DNA from: Mariprofundaceae bacterium
Lineage (GTDB): Bacteria; Pseudomonadota; Zetaproteobacteria; Mariprofundales; Mariprofundaceae
Assembly (NCBI GenBank): GCA_030950825.1
Contig: JAUZQT010000006.1
Coordinates: 1 to 12,903, forward strand
Direction: 5' to 3'
Length of the DNA stretch: 12,903 bases
Shown here: piece by piece, positions 1 through 6,756 of the stretch
How positions within the stretch are numbered: position 1 is the stretch's first letter
Layout: each line of letters starts with the position of its first letter
Position numbers and translations under genes: made by a program
Notes under the pieces: model-generated
What the model saw: the letters and a program-made list of their open reading frames with translations, nothing else
What the model was told of the DNA's origin: nothing
The model's database searches: none

Positions 1-114
1 ACCTTTGAAAAACGGTTTTATTTTAACCCTGTACATACACACCAACAACCATGTATTTCACTCAAGCATATTTGACGTAGTTATCGGGTAAAATGGACAG
101 TGGAAAAGTTCAAT
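1..114. other. Non-coding stretch, nothing recognised
   Basis: This is AT-rich sequence with no ORF of useful length on either strand and no RNA gene that I recognise. It lies between the left window edge and the inverted-repeat unit that starts at 115. It could be the downstream end of a neighbouring gene region or further mobile-element debris. Confidence 0.4.
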
Positions 115-390
115 CCGACATTCCGCACCCCTAAATCAACATTGCTGCATTTAATTTATCCTTATTTTTCAATATGTTAAAGGATATGCTATAATTTCAT
201 TAGTTTTTTTAGCTCCCACTAAGCGCATATTTGAAGGTGAATGTCTGAAATCATCAACAATGGGCTTACCATAAGAACAAAGGGAGCAAGCAGTGGAATG
301 CCATTATTAGCTTCTTTAACGTTGAAAATACTATATTTTACCGCTTTTTCATTAAATATTAGAAATCAAAATAGGGGTGCGGAATGTCGG
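115..390. mobile_element. 276-bp unit bounded by perfect 19-bp inverted repeats
   Basis: The left arm 115-133 reads CCGACATTCCGCACCCCTA and the right arm 372-390 is its exact reverse complement. The arms enclose 238 bp that carry a promoter-like site and a short ORF. Long perfect terminal repeats around a short body suggest a miniature, non-autonomous transposable element or a solo remnant of a larger one. I see no convincing target-site duplication next to the arms (left flank ...GTTCAAT, right flank TAACATG...), so the true ends or the mechanism are uncertain. I could not assign an insertion-sequence family. Confidence 0.5.
166..195 (+). promoter_or_regulatory. Extended -10 sigma70-like promoter
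   Basis: TATAAT at 190-195 is preceded by TG one base upstream (TGCTATAAT), a consensus extended -10 element. A weak -35 candidate, TTTTCA, lies at 166-171 with an 18-bp spacer. The predicted start site near 202 would give a leader of about 40 nt ahead of the ATG at 241. The site is inside the inverted-repeat unit and points at the 50-codon ORF. This is one of the best promoter matches in the window, but it is a prediction from motif only. Confidence 0.5.
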
Positions 391-393
391 TAA
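241..393 (+). CDS. Small ORF of 50 codons inside the inverted-repeat unit, unknown function
   Basis: The ORF begins MSEIINNGLTIRTKGASSG and ends at a TAA just outside the right inverted-repeat arm, so its last six residues (RGAECR) are encoded by that arm. Support for expression comes from the GAAGGTGA ribosome-binding site directly before the ATG and the extended -10 promoter about 45 bp upstream. The product is basic, with a mildly hydrophobic middle (about residues 20-36) that is too weak to call a membrane segment. I do not recognise a family. It might be a small peptide of its own, the 5' remnant of a transposase whose 3' part is lost, or chance. It is the only plausible plus-strand gene in the window. 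Confidence 0.35.
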   Translation: MSEIINNGLTIRTKGASSGMPLLASLTLKILYFTAFSLNIRNQNRGAECR

Positions 394-435
394 CATGCAA
401 GCCTAACTCAATTTCTTGTTGCATACCCATCCCTT

Positions 436-456
436 TTAAGGGCTCTGACCCCTTAA
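436..456. repeat. REP-like hairpin
   Basis: TTAAGGG (436-442) and CCCTTAA (450-456) form a perfect 7-bp stem around CTCTGAC. A second short CCCTT/AAGGG pairing overlaps its left side (431-442). From memory, the string GGGGTCAGAGCCCTT on the opposite strand is a common sequence beside REP-associated tyrosine (Y1) transposase genes. No such gene is intact here. No T-run follows on either strand, so it is not a typical intrinsic terminator. Confidence 0.45.
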
Positions 457-676
457 TCCATCAACTGGTGGAGTAATTGAATCAGGTTGAACCACTTGCA
501 AAACTCTCGGACAGCCTCCTAGACGAATGAGTGACCTGCTTGTGCGCAAACGCACGTAAGTTCTGGAGACACAATACATTACTATTCGCTTTTCGAGAAA
601 TAGAGGAGGGTATCTCTTTATTACTATGTCCACCAGCTCCACTCAGAAATGCATATACTGTCCCCGATTTCCCAGG
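457..676. other. Intergenic sequence downstream of the VanZ-like gene
   Basis: No conserved coding sequence was found; the open frames here have no recognisable protein content. The stretch holds a small GTGCG/CGCAC hairpin at 542-555. It also holds ACTGTCCCC around 657-665, another string I associate from memory with the surroundings of Y1 transposases. Together with the hairpin at 436-456 this may mark a decayed REP-type element. No clear intrinsic terminator for the minus-strand operon is visible. Confidence 0.3.
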
Positions 677-1093
677 TCACAAAGACTTACGGGCTAAATA
701 CCTGACCGCATTATTTTTCTGAAGCTTTCGCATTGTCATCACACGCCAAGCTAGGGCAAAAGAAGCTGCGCCAGACATGCCAGCCAATATATCACCCAGC
801 GATACAACTCGATTGGGATTGAATGATTGAATCCATTCATTTCCAATCGCTAACAATGACGTGAGAAGAAAGCTTACAATCACTACAAAGCCCCAGGATT
901 CATTCTTTTTTTGATGAACCAGCGCAGTCGCAACAAACCATGCAACAAATCCAAATGCGAAAAAATGAGCCATTTTATCCAAGTTCGAAAACACGTCATT
1001 GGGGAGTGAGGGCGGACAGGTCGATTCAAATGCAATCGCTGCAATGAAACCAAAAGCAATATAAGCTGACTTATTACGGTTCATTGCCATCAT
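677..1093 (-). CDS. VanZ-like family membrane protein
   Basis: A 138-residue integral membrane protein of the VanZ-like family, with about four hydrophobic segments near residues 9-23, 42-60, 68-84 and 98-118. Family-type signatures are KMAHFFAFG, where the second helix follows a lysine and histidine, and NEWIQSFNPNRVVSLGDILAG before the last helix; these match the D/E-x-x-Q and S-x-x-D-x-x-A pattern of the family. VanZ of enterococci gives low-level teicoplanin resistance, but most proteobacterial members are uncharacterised, so no resistance role should be read into this one. Its ATG overlaps the stop of the upstream yajR in an ATGA motif, which predicts translational coupling. It is the last gene of the operon. 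An in-frame ATG three codons in is a possible alternative start. Confidence 0.8.
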   Translation of the reverse strand: MMAMNRNKSAYIAFGFIAAIAFESTCPPSLPNDVFSNLDKMAHFFAFGFVAWFVATALVHQKKNESWGFVVIVSFLLTSLLAIGNEWIQSFNPNRVVSLGDILAGMSGAASFALAWRVMTMRKLQKNNAVRYLARKSL

Positions 1094-2508
1094 AGCTTCG
1101 TCCGAAGCACATCATACAGGTTTTTTTCATCCAGAATTTTACTATCAACTTTGCAATACAGTGCCGACTCTTCATAAATCACCAGTGCCTCAACAACACC
1201 TTCTACTGCTAAAACTTTGTCCTCCAAGTCCTGCACATCGGCTTCATGATCAATATTCACATGAAAAGAGCGTGACGCCAAATAAGGCGGATGCTGCATG
1301 CTTATCGCGATCAATAGCCAGATGCCCAGCATGCCTGCAACGATCCAGAAGACCATGGCATAATTTTGCAAAGCAGGGTGATACATAAAACCACCCAAAA
1401 CACCACCAACAAATGCGCCAAAGAATTGGCTTGTATTGAACACACCAATCGCCGTTCCTTTTGCGCCTGCAGGTGCATATTTGGCAACCAGTGATGGCAA
1501 GCTGGCTTCTAAAGTGTTAAAGCCTGTAAAGAATACCAATAAAGCAACCCCAATCCAAACAATGGACATATGCCCCATCGCCAACATCACACAGGCCGCA
1601 ATCAACATGGCAATCGATACTATAAATACCTGCTTCATTTTGCGTTTTGCCTCAGCAACAATAATCAGCGGAATCATCAATACAAACGAAAGCAACATCA
1701 CGGGTAAATACAACATCCACTGATCGGACATTGGCAATAAATTCAAACGCTTATCTGCCAAAACCAAAGGCAGAACCACAAACAAAGCTGTCAATGAGGC
1801 ATGCAAAATCAACACACCTGCATCCAAACGTAATAGGCTCTTATGCCTTAAAATCTGTCCAAACATGCTTACGGTTACTTCACTATCACTGTGATGTCCA
1901 GTTTGTTTTGGGTCAGGGACAATAAGGTACAAGACCAAGATGGAGGCCAATGCCAAGACCGCAGTCAGCCAGAAAATACCAGCGACACCAATCCAAGCAT
2001 TCAACAATGGCCCCAAAACCATCGAAATCGCAAAAGAAACTCCAATGGTAATACCAATCATTGCCATTGCCTTGGTACGATGCTCATCACGGGTTAAATC
2101 AGCTGCCAAAGCAATCACTGCAGCTGCCACTGCACCAGACCCTTGAATCACACGCCCCAACAACACACCTTCAATGGAGCTCGCCATGGCAGCAATCACA
2201 CTACCAAACGCAAACAGTAACATACCAGCCGCAATCACAGGCTTCCGCCCAAAACGATCCGACATCATACCAAACGGGATTTGCAATAATGCCTGGGTCA
2301 AGCCATATGCTCCCAGTGCAATGCCGACCAAATAAGGCTTCTCTAGCGCACCATCCAAACCATGGGCATACGTCGAAAACACAGGTAAAATTAAAAACAA
2401 GCCCATCATTCGGAGCCCAAAAATACTGGCTAAAGAAGCTGCTCCTCTGCGCTCCTCTGGTGTCATTTCAGTGGAAAACTCTTGCCCCGCTGTTGCTTCT
2501 TTTGTCAC
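1090..2508 (-). CDS. yajR: YajR-type MFS efflux transporter with C-terminal YAM domain
   Basis: A 472-residue major facilitator superfamily transporter with 12 hydrophobic segments. The motif-A loop GMMSDRFGRKP at residues 80-90 lies between helices 2 and 3, and the helix-4 region GRVIQGSGAVAAAV is well conserved. The N-terminal block MTPEERR...FGLRMMGLFLILPVFSTY closely follows Escherichia coli YajR as I remember it. Residues from about 416 to 472 form an extra soluble domain (VNIDHEADV...VEGVVEALVIYEESALYCKVDSK...) matching the ferredoxin-like YAM domain that marks the YajR subfamily. The role is a proton-driven exporter in the inner membrane; its substrate is unknown. The start is a GTG chosen because GAGGAG lies six bases before it. 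It is followed by the VanZ-like gene with an ATGA overlap and preceded by yciO at 66 bp. Confidence 0.9.
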   Translation of the reverse strand: MTKEATAGQEFSTEMTPEERRGAASLASIFGLRMMGLFLILPVFSTYAHGLDGALEKPYLVGIALGAYGLTQALLQIPFGMMSDRFGRKPVIAAGMLLFAFGSVIAAMASSIEGVLLGRVIQGSGAVAAAVIALAADLTRDEHRTKAMAMIGITIGVSFAISMVLGPLLNAWIGVAGIFWLTAVLALASILVLYLIVPDPKQTGHHSDSEVTVSMFGQILRHKSLLRLDAGVLILHASLTALFVVLPLVLADKRLNLLPMSDQWMLYLPVMLLSFVLMIPLIIVAEAKRKMKQVFIVSIAMLIAACVMLAMGHMSIVWIGVALLVFFTGFNTLEASLPSLVAKYAPAGAKGTAIGVFNTSQFFGAFVGGVLGGFMYHPALQNYAMVFWIVAGMLGIWLLIAISMQHPPYLASRSFHVNIDHEADVQDLEDKVLAVEGVVEALVIYEESALYCKVDSKILDEKNLYDVLRTKL

Positions 2509-2514
2509 GCTTTG

Positions 2515-2520
2515 CTCCTC
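2515..2520 (-). promoter_or_regulatory. Strong ribosome-binding site fixing a GTG start of yajR
   Basis: On the minus strand GAGGAG is followed by CAAAGC and then GTG. This near-ideal Shine-Dalgarno at 6-base spacing decides for the GTG at 2508. Confidence 0.75.
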
Positions 2521-2530
2521 AGTTTTTCTT

Positions 2531-2544
2531 TTAAATATATTTAA
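2531..2544. promoter_or_regulatory. Perfect 14-bp AT palindrome upstream of yajR
   Basis: TTAAATATATTTAA is a perfect palindrome in the 66-bp yciO-yajR gap, 23-36 bases before the yajR start. This is the widest gap in the operon. It may be an operator or part of a weak internal promoter, but AT-rich palindromes also arise by chance. A small GCGCT-AGG-AGCGC hairpin next to the yciO stop codon (2560-2575) shares the gap. Confidence 0.3.
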
Positions 2545-2574
2545 TGACCATTCTCGGGTAGCGCTCCTAGCGCA

Positions 2575-3186
2575 TCAAATAGGCCACTCACCCAAGCCCG
2601 ATCGCAACACCTGCACATCATCATTGCATAAATCCACAATGGTAGTTGGGGTCATGCCCCCCCATCCAACATCCATCAATACGGCGTGTAAATGTTTACT
2701 GCGTAACTGTATTTGTTCAGGGTCTGTGGCAATATACGCATCTTCAGGAAACTGCATGGATGTTGCCAACAAAGGCTCGCCAAGCTCTGCCAACAACATA
2801 GAACATACAATATGGCTTGGCATACGAATGCCTACATCCCGTCGTTTACCAAACACCCGTTTGGGCAGGCTCCCCGTTGCTGGAAGAATAAAGGTATACG
2901 GCCCAGGCAGGCAGCGTTTTAACATTCTATGTGCCTGATTATCCATACGGACATAATTTGAGGCTTGTGACAAATCAGCGACCACCAATGACCACAAGTG
3001 TTTGCTGTCCAGTTGACGCAACTGCCGCACAGCGTTCTGAGCTTTTAAAGCTTCTGGTAACATCATTATCGCATAAGTTGTTTCTGTCGGCACAATGGCA
3101 AAGCCGCCTTGTCGTAATACATCTACAGACCTTTTAATCTGGCGAATTTGAGGGCGATCAGGATGCATTCGCAAATGTTCAAACAT
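2575..3186 (-). CDS. yciO: YciO-type Sua5/TsaC-fold protein
   Basis: A 203-residue protein of the Sua5/YciO/YrdC family, which makes threonylcarbamoyl-AMP for the t6A modification of tRNA. Within it this protein fits the YciO subgroup: the opening HPDRPQIRQIKR parallels E. coli YciO, and the length matches. Visible motifs are PTET at residues 33-36, LPGPYTFIL at 93-101, GIRMPSH at 119-125 and ATSMQFPED at 141-149. TsaC proteins usually have STSAN in that last place, whereas YciO has STSL-like. The PTTIVDL segment near the C-terminus (residues 180-186) is also conserved. YciO proteins have been reported to be weaker in the t6A reaction than TsaC, so the in vivo role is less sure than the fold. 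AAGGGA lies about eight bases ahead of the ATG. The gene starts 11 bp after the AsmA-family stop. Confidence 0.88.
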   Translation of the reverse strand: MFEHLRMHPDRPQIRQIKRSVDVLRQGGFAIVPTETTYAIMMLPEALKAQNAVRQLRQLDSKHLWSLVVADLSQASNYVRMDNQAHRMLKRCLPGPYTFILPATGSLPKRVFGKRRDVGIRMPSHIVCSMLLAELGEPLLATSMQFPEDAYIATDPEQIQLRSKHLHAVLMDVGWGGMTPTTIVDLCNDDVQVLRSGLGEWPI

Positions 3187-3197
3187 TCTAATATCCC

Positions 3198-5525
3198 TTA
3201 AAATCCCAGTAAGTTGCCAATGCCTTTTTGTAATTGTTGCTGCGGCGTTTCAGGTTGTGCCTTGGGTTGTTTTGGCACAGCTTTATTTTTTACAGGTGCT
3301 TCCTTCTTACCACCCAGCAACGATCCCACACCGCCCAATACACCGTTCACAAGCCCGCCAGCAGCACTACCCCCACTGCCCACCAAACCAGCAGCATTTT
3401 CAAACAGTGATTGAACATCAATATCGGGACGAATTTTTAGTGAAGAGAAGGAACCCGATATGCGTAGCGGTACAGATAAGCCTTTGCGTACAGTCAATGT
3501 GTCGCCTTGCCCAATCAATGAACCAATCAATTTGGGGCGAACTTTATAATCAAGGGTTGATTTCGGAAGATCAACAAGCCCTTTGCCCGTTAAGCGAAAC
3601 AAGGGTGATGCCATAAACAAATCATCATTTTTTGCAATGCCCTTACGAATTTTAAAGCTGGCTTGCAATTGTGCAAAATCAGTATATTTCTGCGTGCTAT
3701 CTGCTGGTGTGCCAAGCGCGCTTAGATTGCGTAATGCACCTGCAATATCAAAGCCTTTCATCCGACCATTTTGCAATAAAAGCTGCCCTGTACCACGCAA
3801 TGTAGTCTTTGAAGACGCTGGCAATAAACCAGTCGCTTTTAGCTTTGTATCAAGTTGCATTGTTCCATCCAATAGATCTATACCAGCAACTGCCTGCAAT
3901 ACTGGCTTTAATTTCAAGCCTGAAATATGAATGGATTCTGTCCAGCTGGCAGGGTAGCGATTAACATTCAAGCTGGCCGTTTCTCGCACCTGCCCTTCAG
4001 CCAAGTCAAAACTCAATGGATCCAATTTAAAAATACCGCGATCTCCCTTCAATGCACCGCGCAGGTTACCCAGCTCAAGGCCTCGCATGAACAGTTGCTC
4101 AACTTGCATCTGCATGGATACACGCCAAGGCTTTAAGAAACGTAAATCAGGCTCAATACCCGCTGCTTCAGCAGCTTGTGCATTGTCAGTTGCTTCTACG
4201 CTGGAAGCAACCGCTGCTTTGGGCTGTGGCAGCCAAGGATCCAAATGCAAGCTTTTCGCGGCCACACGCAGACGAATGTCAGGTGCATTTGCAAAACCCA
4301 CACTGCCTGACAGTTGTACAATTTCACCATTCAACAATAACTGCATATCACGTAAGTCAATACGTTCGCTTGTCCCTGCAAGGGAAGCGCCTATTTTTAG
4401 TGTTTCCCATGCATCAGGATGTGCTTCATACATTGAGTCAAGCGCTGGAACAAAACCTGCCAACCATGTTCTTTCAATATTTTCACCCTGAATGCGTAAG
4501 CTATAATGCGGAGACTTACGCAACTTTGTCACATTACCTTGCAATGCAAACAAAGGCTTATCATTGATCGCAATACCCACATGATCCAAATTCAGCGTGT
4601 TCATATTTGGCAATTTTATTTTCCAATCCAAGGCAATATTGACAGCTGCAAGCAAGGAACCGTTACCAACCAATAAGCGCGCCCCATCAGGGCGTTGTTC
4701 TAGCTGCATATTGAACATGGTGCTCGCCTTTTTCACATCACCCAATTGTTCAGGGAAAGAAGTAATCAGCGCTGCAAACGACTTCAAGCGAAGCGCGTCC
4801 GTTTTAATTGATATCTGAGCAGGCAGGTGATTCACATCCAAAGAAGCCAAATCACCCAATGGCCCAACTTGGGCTTCTAGTTCAATTTTATCACCATTCA
4901 ATCGTGCTGAAAGCTTGGCAAGCACAGGGCGTTCCAATTGCACATCATTTAAATCCAGCTGCACATCCGTCAGGGCTATGCGCGTATTTGACTGGCCATC
5001 TTGCCAAATAAGTTCGCCGTCTTTCAGCTGCAATAATTCAGCGCTTAATGCTGCCAAAGAAAAATTAGATTTTGCGTCCTCAGCCTTTGTATCACCAGCC
5101 TTGGGGTTAATGTTTGTAGCTTGGGATTCATATGAAGCTGGCAATAAATCTTCCCAATTGCCCTCCCCTTTGGCATTGCGCTCCAAAAATATTTCAGGTG
5201 TGTCCAGCTTAAAACGCGCTATTTCCAACTGTTTGTTCAACAGCGGTAAAAATGCAACCTGTACATCCAAATGTTTTACCTTTAAAAAATCATGATCAGA
5301 AAAACCAACGCGATTCGCCAGCACAACATTATCCAAGGTCAACCCAACCCACGGAAACAGCGATGCCTGTAACCCACCAATGCTTAAAGTACGCCCTGTT
5401 GAATCTTTCACCTGCTGCTCAATCTGTTGTTTATAATCATCCACATTCAAGAAAAATGGCGCTGCCAATAATAATACAACCAACACCAGCAATAAACCCA
5501 AACTGTATTTTAGTATTTTCATCAT
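3198..5525 (-). CDS. AsmA-family envelope protein
   Basis: A 775-residue AsmA-family protein. Residues 4-28 are a single N-terminal membrane anchor, followed by LNVDDYKQQIEQQVKDSTGR and then SIGG, the characteristic start of the AsmA domain. The rest is a long periplasmic beta-rich body. The C-terminal AsmA_2-like block includes DGTMQLDTKLKATG (about 555-568), NGRMKGFDIAGALRN and LPKSTLDYKVRPKLIG, and LRISGSFSSLKIRPD around 689-703. The tail after residue 715 is glycine-rich, then lysine/proline/glutamine-rich, and looks disordered. AsmA-like proteins are relatives of the bridge-like lipid transfer proteins and affect outer-membrane lipid homeostasis. The start is supported by AGGGGG five bases upstream of the first of two ATGs. 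It follows the HAD gene by 32 bp. Confidence 0.87.
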   Translation of the reverse strand: MMKILKYSLGLLLVLVVLLLAAPFFLNVDDYKQQIEQQVKDSTGRTLSIGGLQASLFPWVGLTLDNVVLANRVGFSDHDFLKVKHLDVQVAFLPLLNKQLEIARFKLDTPEIFLERNAKGEGNWEDLLPASYESQATNINPKAGDTKAEDAKSNFSLAALSAELLQLKDGELIWQDGQSNTRIALTDVQLDLNDVQLERPVLAKLSARLNGDKIELEAQVGPLGDLASLDVNHLPAQISIKTDALRLKSFAALITSFPEQLGDVKKASTMFNMQLEQRPDGARLLVGNGSLLAAVNIALDWKIKLPNMNTLNLDHVGIAINDKPLFALQGNVTKLRKSPHYSLRIQGENIERTWLAGFVPALDSMYEAHPDAWETLKIGASLAGTSERIDLRDMQLLLNGEIVQLSGSVGFANAPDIRLRVAAKSLHLDPWLPQPKAAVASSVEATDNAQAAEAAGIEPDLRFLKPWRVSMQMQVEQLFMRGLELGNLRGALKGDRGIFKLDPLSFDLAEGQVRETASLNVNRYPASWTESIHISGLKLKPVLQAVAGIDLLDGTMQLDTKLKATGLLPASSKTTLRGTGQLLLQNGRMKGFDIAGALRNLSALGTPADSTQKYTDFAQLQASFKIRKGIAKNDDLFMASPLFRLTGKGLVDLPKSTLDYKVRPKLIGSLIGQGDTLTVRKGLSVPLRISGSFSSLKIRPDIDVQSLFENAAGLVGSGGSAAGGLVNGVLGGVGSLLGGKKEAPVKNKAVPKQPKAQPETPQQQLQKGIGNLLGF

Positions 5526-5557
5526 AACGTCCCCCTAAATTTCAAAGCTATGTATAT

Positions 5558-6226
5558 TCACGAAAGTTGAGGAAAACAATCCAGTAAATCCACAAATTTC
5601 CCCAGCACTTTATCAGCCCCTTCATCATACAATATTTGGGCACTTTCAGAGCCAAAAGAAACCCCCAAAGCACGCACACCCGCTGCTTTTGCCATTTGAA
5701 TATCAAAATGTGAGTCACCAACCAAGGTGGTTTTCAATGCCTCAGCGCCCAATACTGCCATGCACTCCAAAGCCATTGCAGGGTGTGGTTTTGAATGGCA
5801 GCAATCCGCTGTTCTCCAAGCAAAGAAATATTGTTTCAACTCAAAGCGCTCGATGACACGCAATAACCCAGCGTGCGACTTGCCTGTCACAATAGCCATC
5901 CAGTAACCACGTTCCTTCAAACGCTGTAAAACCTCCAGAACTCCTGGATATAAACAAACGTCTTTCTCCAAAACGCGATAATGTTGACGATAAGCTTGTC
6001 CAATATCACTCACTAGCAACGCAAGGTCAGATTGCAGCTTGTGATTTTTCCGAGGCATTAAGCCTTCAACAACAGCATTTAAAGACATCCCTAAAAGGGC
6101 AAGAACATCATCGCGGCGTGGGATTGATAAATTATGGTCTTCAAAGGCCCGCTGCATTGCTCGTACAATCACCATATTGGAGTCTGTTAATGTTCCATCA
6201 CAATCAAATAAAATAAGATGTGTCAT
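5558..6226 (-). CDS. HAD-superfamily phosphatase, phosphoglycolate-phosphatase-like
   Basis: A 222-residue haloacid dehalogenase hydrolase with an alpha-helical cap inserted between motifs I and II. All four catalytic motifs are intact: DCDGTLTDS with D8 and D10, VTGKS with T114, SKPHP with K146, and GDSHFDI with D171 and D175. The length and motifs fit the phosphoglycolate phosphatase/Gph-like branch of subfamily IA, but substrate cannot be read from sequence; a general phosphate-ester hydrolase is the safe call. The ATG at 6226 is preferred because it lies two bases after the stop of the upstream gene with GGAG about eleven bases ahead. The longer frame back to 6253 would need a TTG. Confidence 0.85.
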   Translation of the reverse strand: MTHLILFDCDGTLTDSNMVIVRAMQRAFEDHNLSIPRRDDVLALLGMSLNAVVEGLMPRKNHKLQSDLALLVSDIGQAYRQHYRVLEKDVCLYPGVLEVLQRLKERGYWMAIVTGKSHAGLLRVIERFELKQYFFAWRTADCCHSKPHPAMALECMAVLGAEALKTTLVGDSHFDIQMAKAAGVRALGVSFGSESAQILYDEGADKVLGKFVDLLDCFPQLS

Positions 6227-6228
6227 TA

Positions 6229-6756
6229 TCACCCATTCTCCACGCTCTTCCAAGCGCTATTACTACGCTTGACCTGCCAAACCAACGCCCTATTCACAGC
6301 AACAAGCGCATCATCACCAACTCTACGAACATAGGTAGAAAGCAAATCACTGCCTTGCTTACCAATAACCAAATCCAGTAATAGTCTGCCCTGTGCATCC
6401 ATGCATTGAACCGATACAGCACGATCCAACATCCCCAATTCTGCATCATAATCACGTTTTCGTGTCACCACCCGAATAACCTGCATTCCAGCTAAATCAT
6501 CCCGTAAACGCAGCACCGCATCCTGCACAGCCACATCACCATTGACCAGCAGCCACTGCCCTTTCTCTAATTGCAAAACAAGCTTGGCGGAAGCTGCTTT
6601 TTGAATAATTATTGTCACAATATCTTGCGCCGCCACAGTCGGCCATTCGTCCATATTTTGCGATTTCGAGGCTGGTTGTTGCCACAACCATAATATAAGC
6701 CAAAGTAAACCAAAAAATAAGACCAACCAACTTATCGGAGTCCTTACTTTTTTCAT
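6229..6756 (-). CDS. DUF4340-like membrane-anchored protein of the Gld-type ABC cluster
   Basis: A 175-residue protein with one N-terminal membrane segment (about residues 8-25, rich in W and L) and an extracytoplasmic remainder. The segment VSVQCMDAQGRLLLDLVIGKQ...STYVRRVGDDALVAVNRALVWQV matches the repeated strand pattern of DUF4340 (a residue-rich beta unit with GK followed by Y-x-R), though this copy has only one such unit and is shorter than typical members. DUF4340 proteins are commonly encoded just after GldG-like proteins in ABC clusters, which is exactly the position here. The start is the ATG overlapping the upstream stop in ATGA. A longer reading from 6837 would overlap the previous gene by 28 codons and is unlikely. 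The biochemical role is unknown. Confidence 0.7.
   Translation of the reverse strand: MKKVRTPISWLVLFFGLLWLILWLWQQPASKSQNMDEWPTVAAQDIVTIIIQKAASAKLVLQLEKGQWLLVNGDVAVQDAVLRLRDDLAGMQVIRVVTRKRDYDAELGMLDRAVSVQCMDAQGRLLLDLVIGKQGSDLLSTYVRRVGDDALVAVNRALVWQVKRSNSAWKSVENG

Noticed and set aside
115..390. CRISPR array or integron attC site
   Set aside because: There is only one inverted pair, with no regularly spaced direct repeats and no attC core sites.
436..642. Minus-strand ORF of 68 codons
   Set aside because: It crosses the REP-like hairpin and contains no recognisable motif; probably chance.
531..722. Plus-strand ORF of 63 codons with GTG start
   Set aside because: It has no Shine-Dalgarno or promoter, its composition is not protein-like, and it runs into the VanZ-like gene.
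677..1093. Teicoplanin-resistance gene
   Set aside because: The VanZ-like fold is widespread in Gram-negative bacteria with no resistance role shown, and no van cluster is present.
2061..2534. Plus-strand ORF of 157 codons opposite yajR
   Set aside because: It lies wholly antisense to a well-conserved transporter. Its translation is low-complexity with no recognisable domain, and there is no ribosome site; it is a shadow frame.
2471..2938. Plus-strand ORF of 155 codons opposite yajR and yciO
   Set aside because: It is antisense to two conserved genes and has no family resemblance.
6536..6730. Minus-strand ORF of 64 codons with a hydrophobic start
   Set aside because: It overlaps the DUF4340-like gene in another frame; the hydrophobicity comes from reading the membrane-segment codons out of frame.
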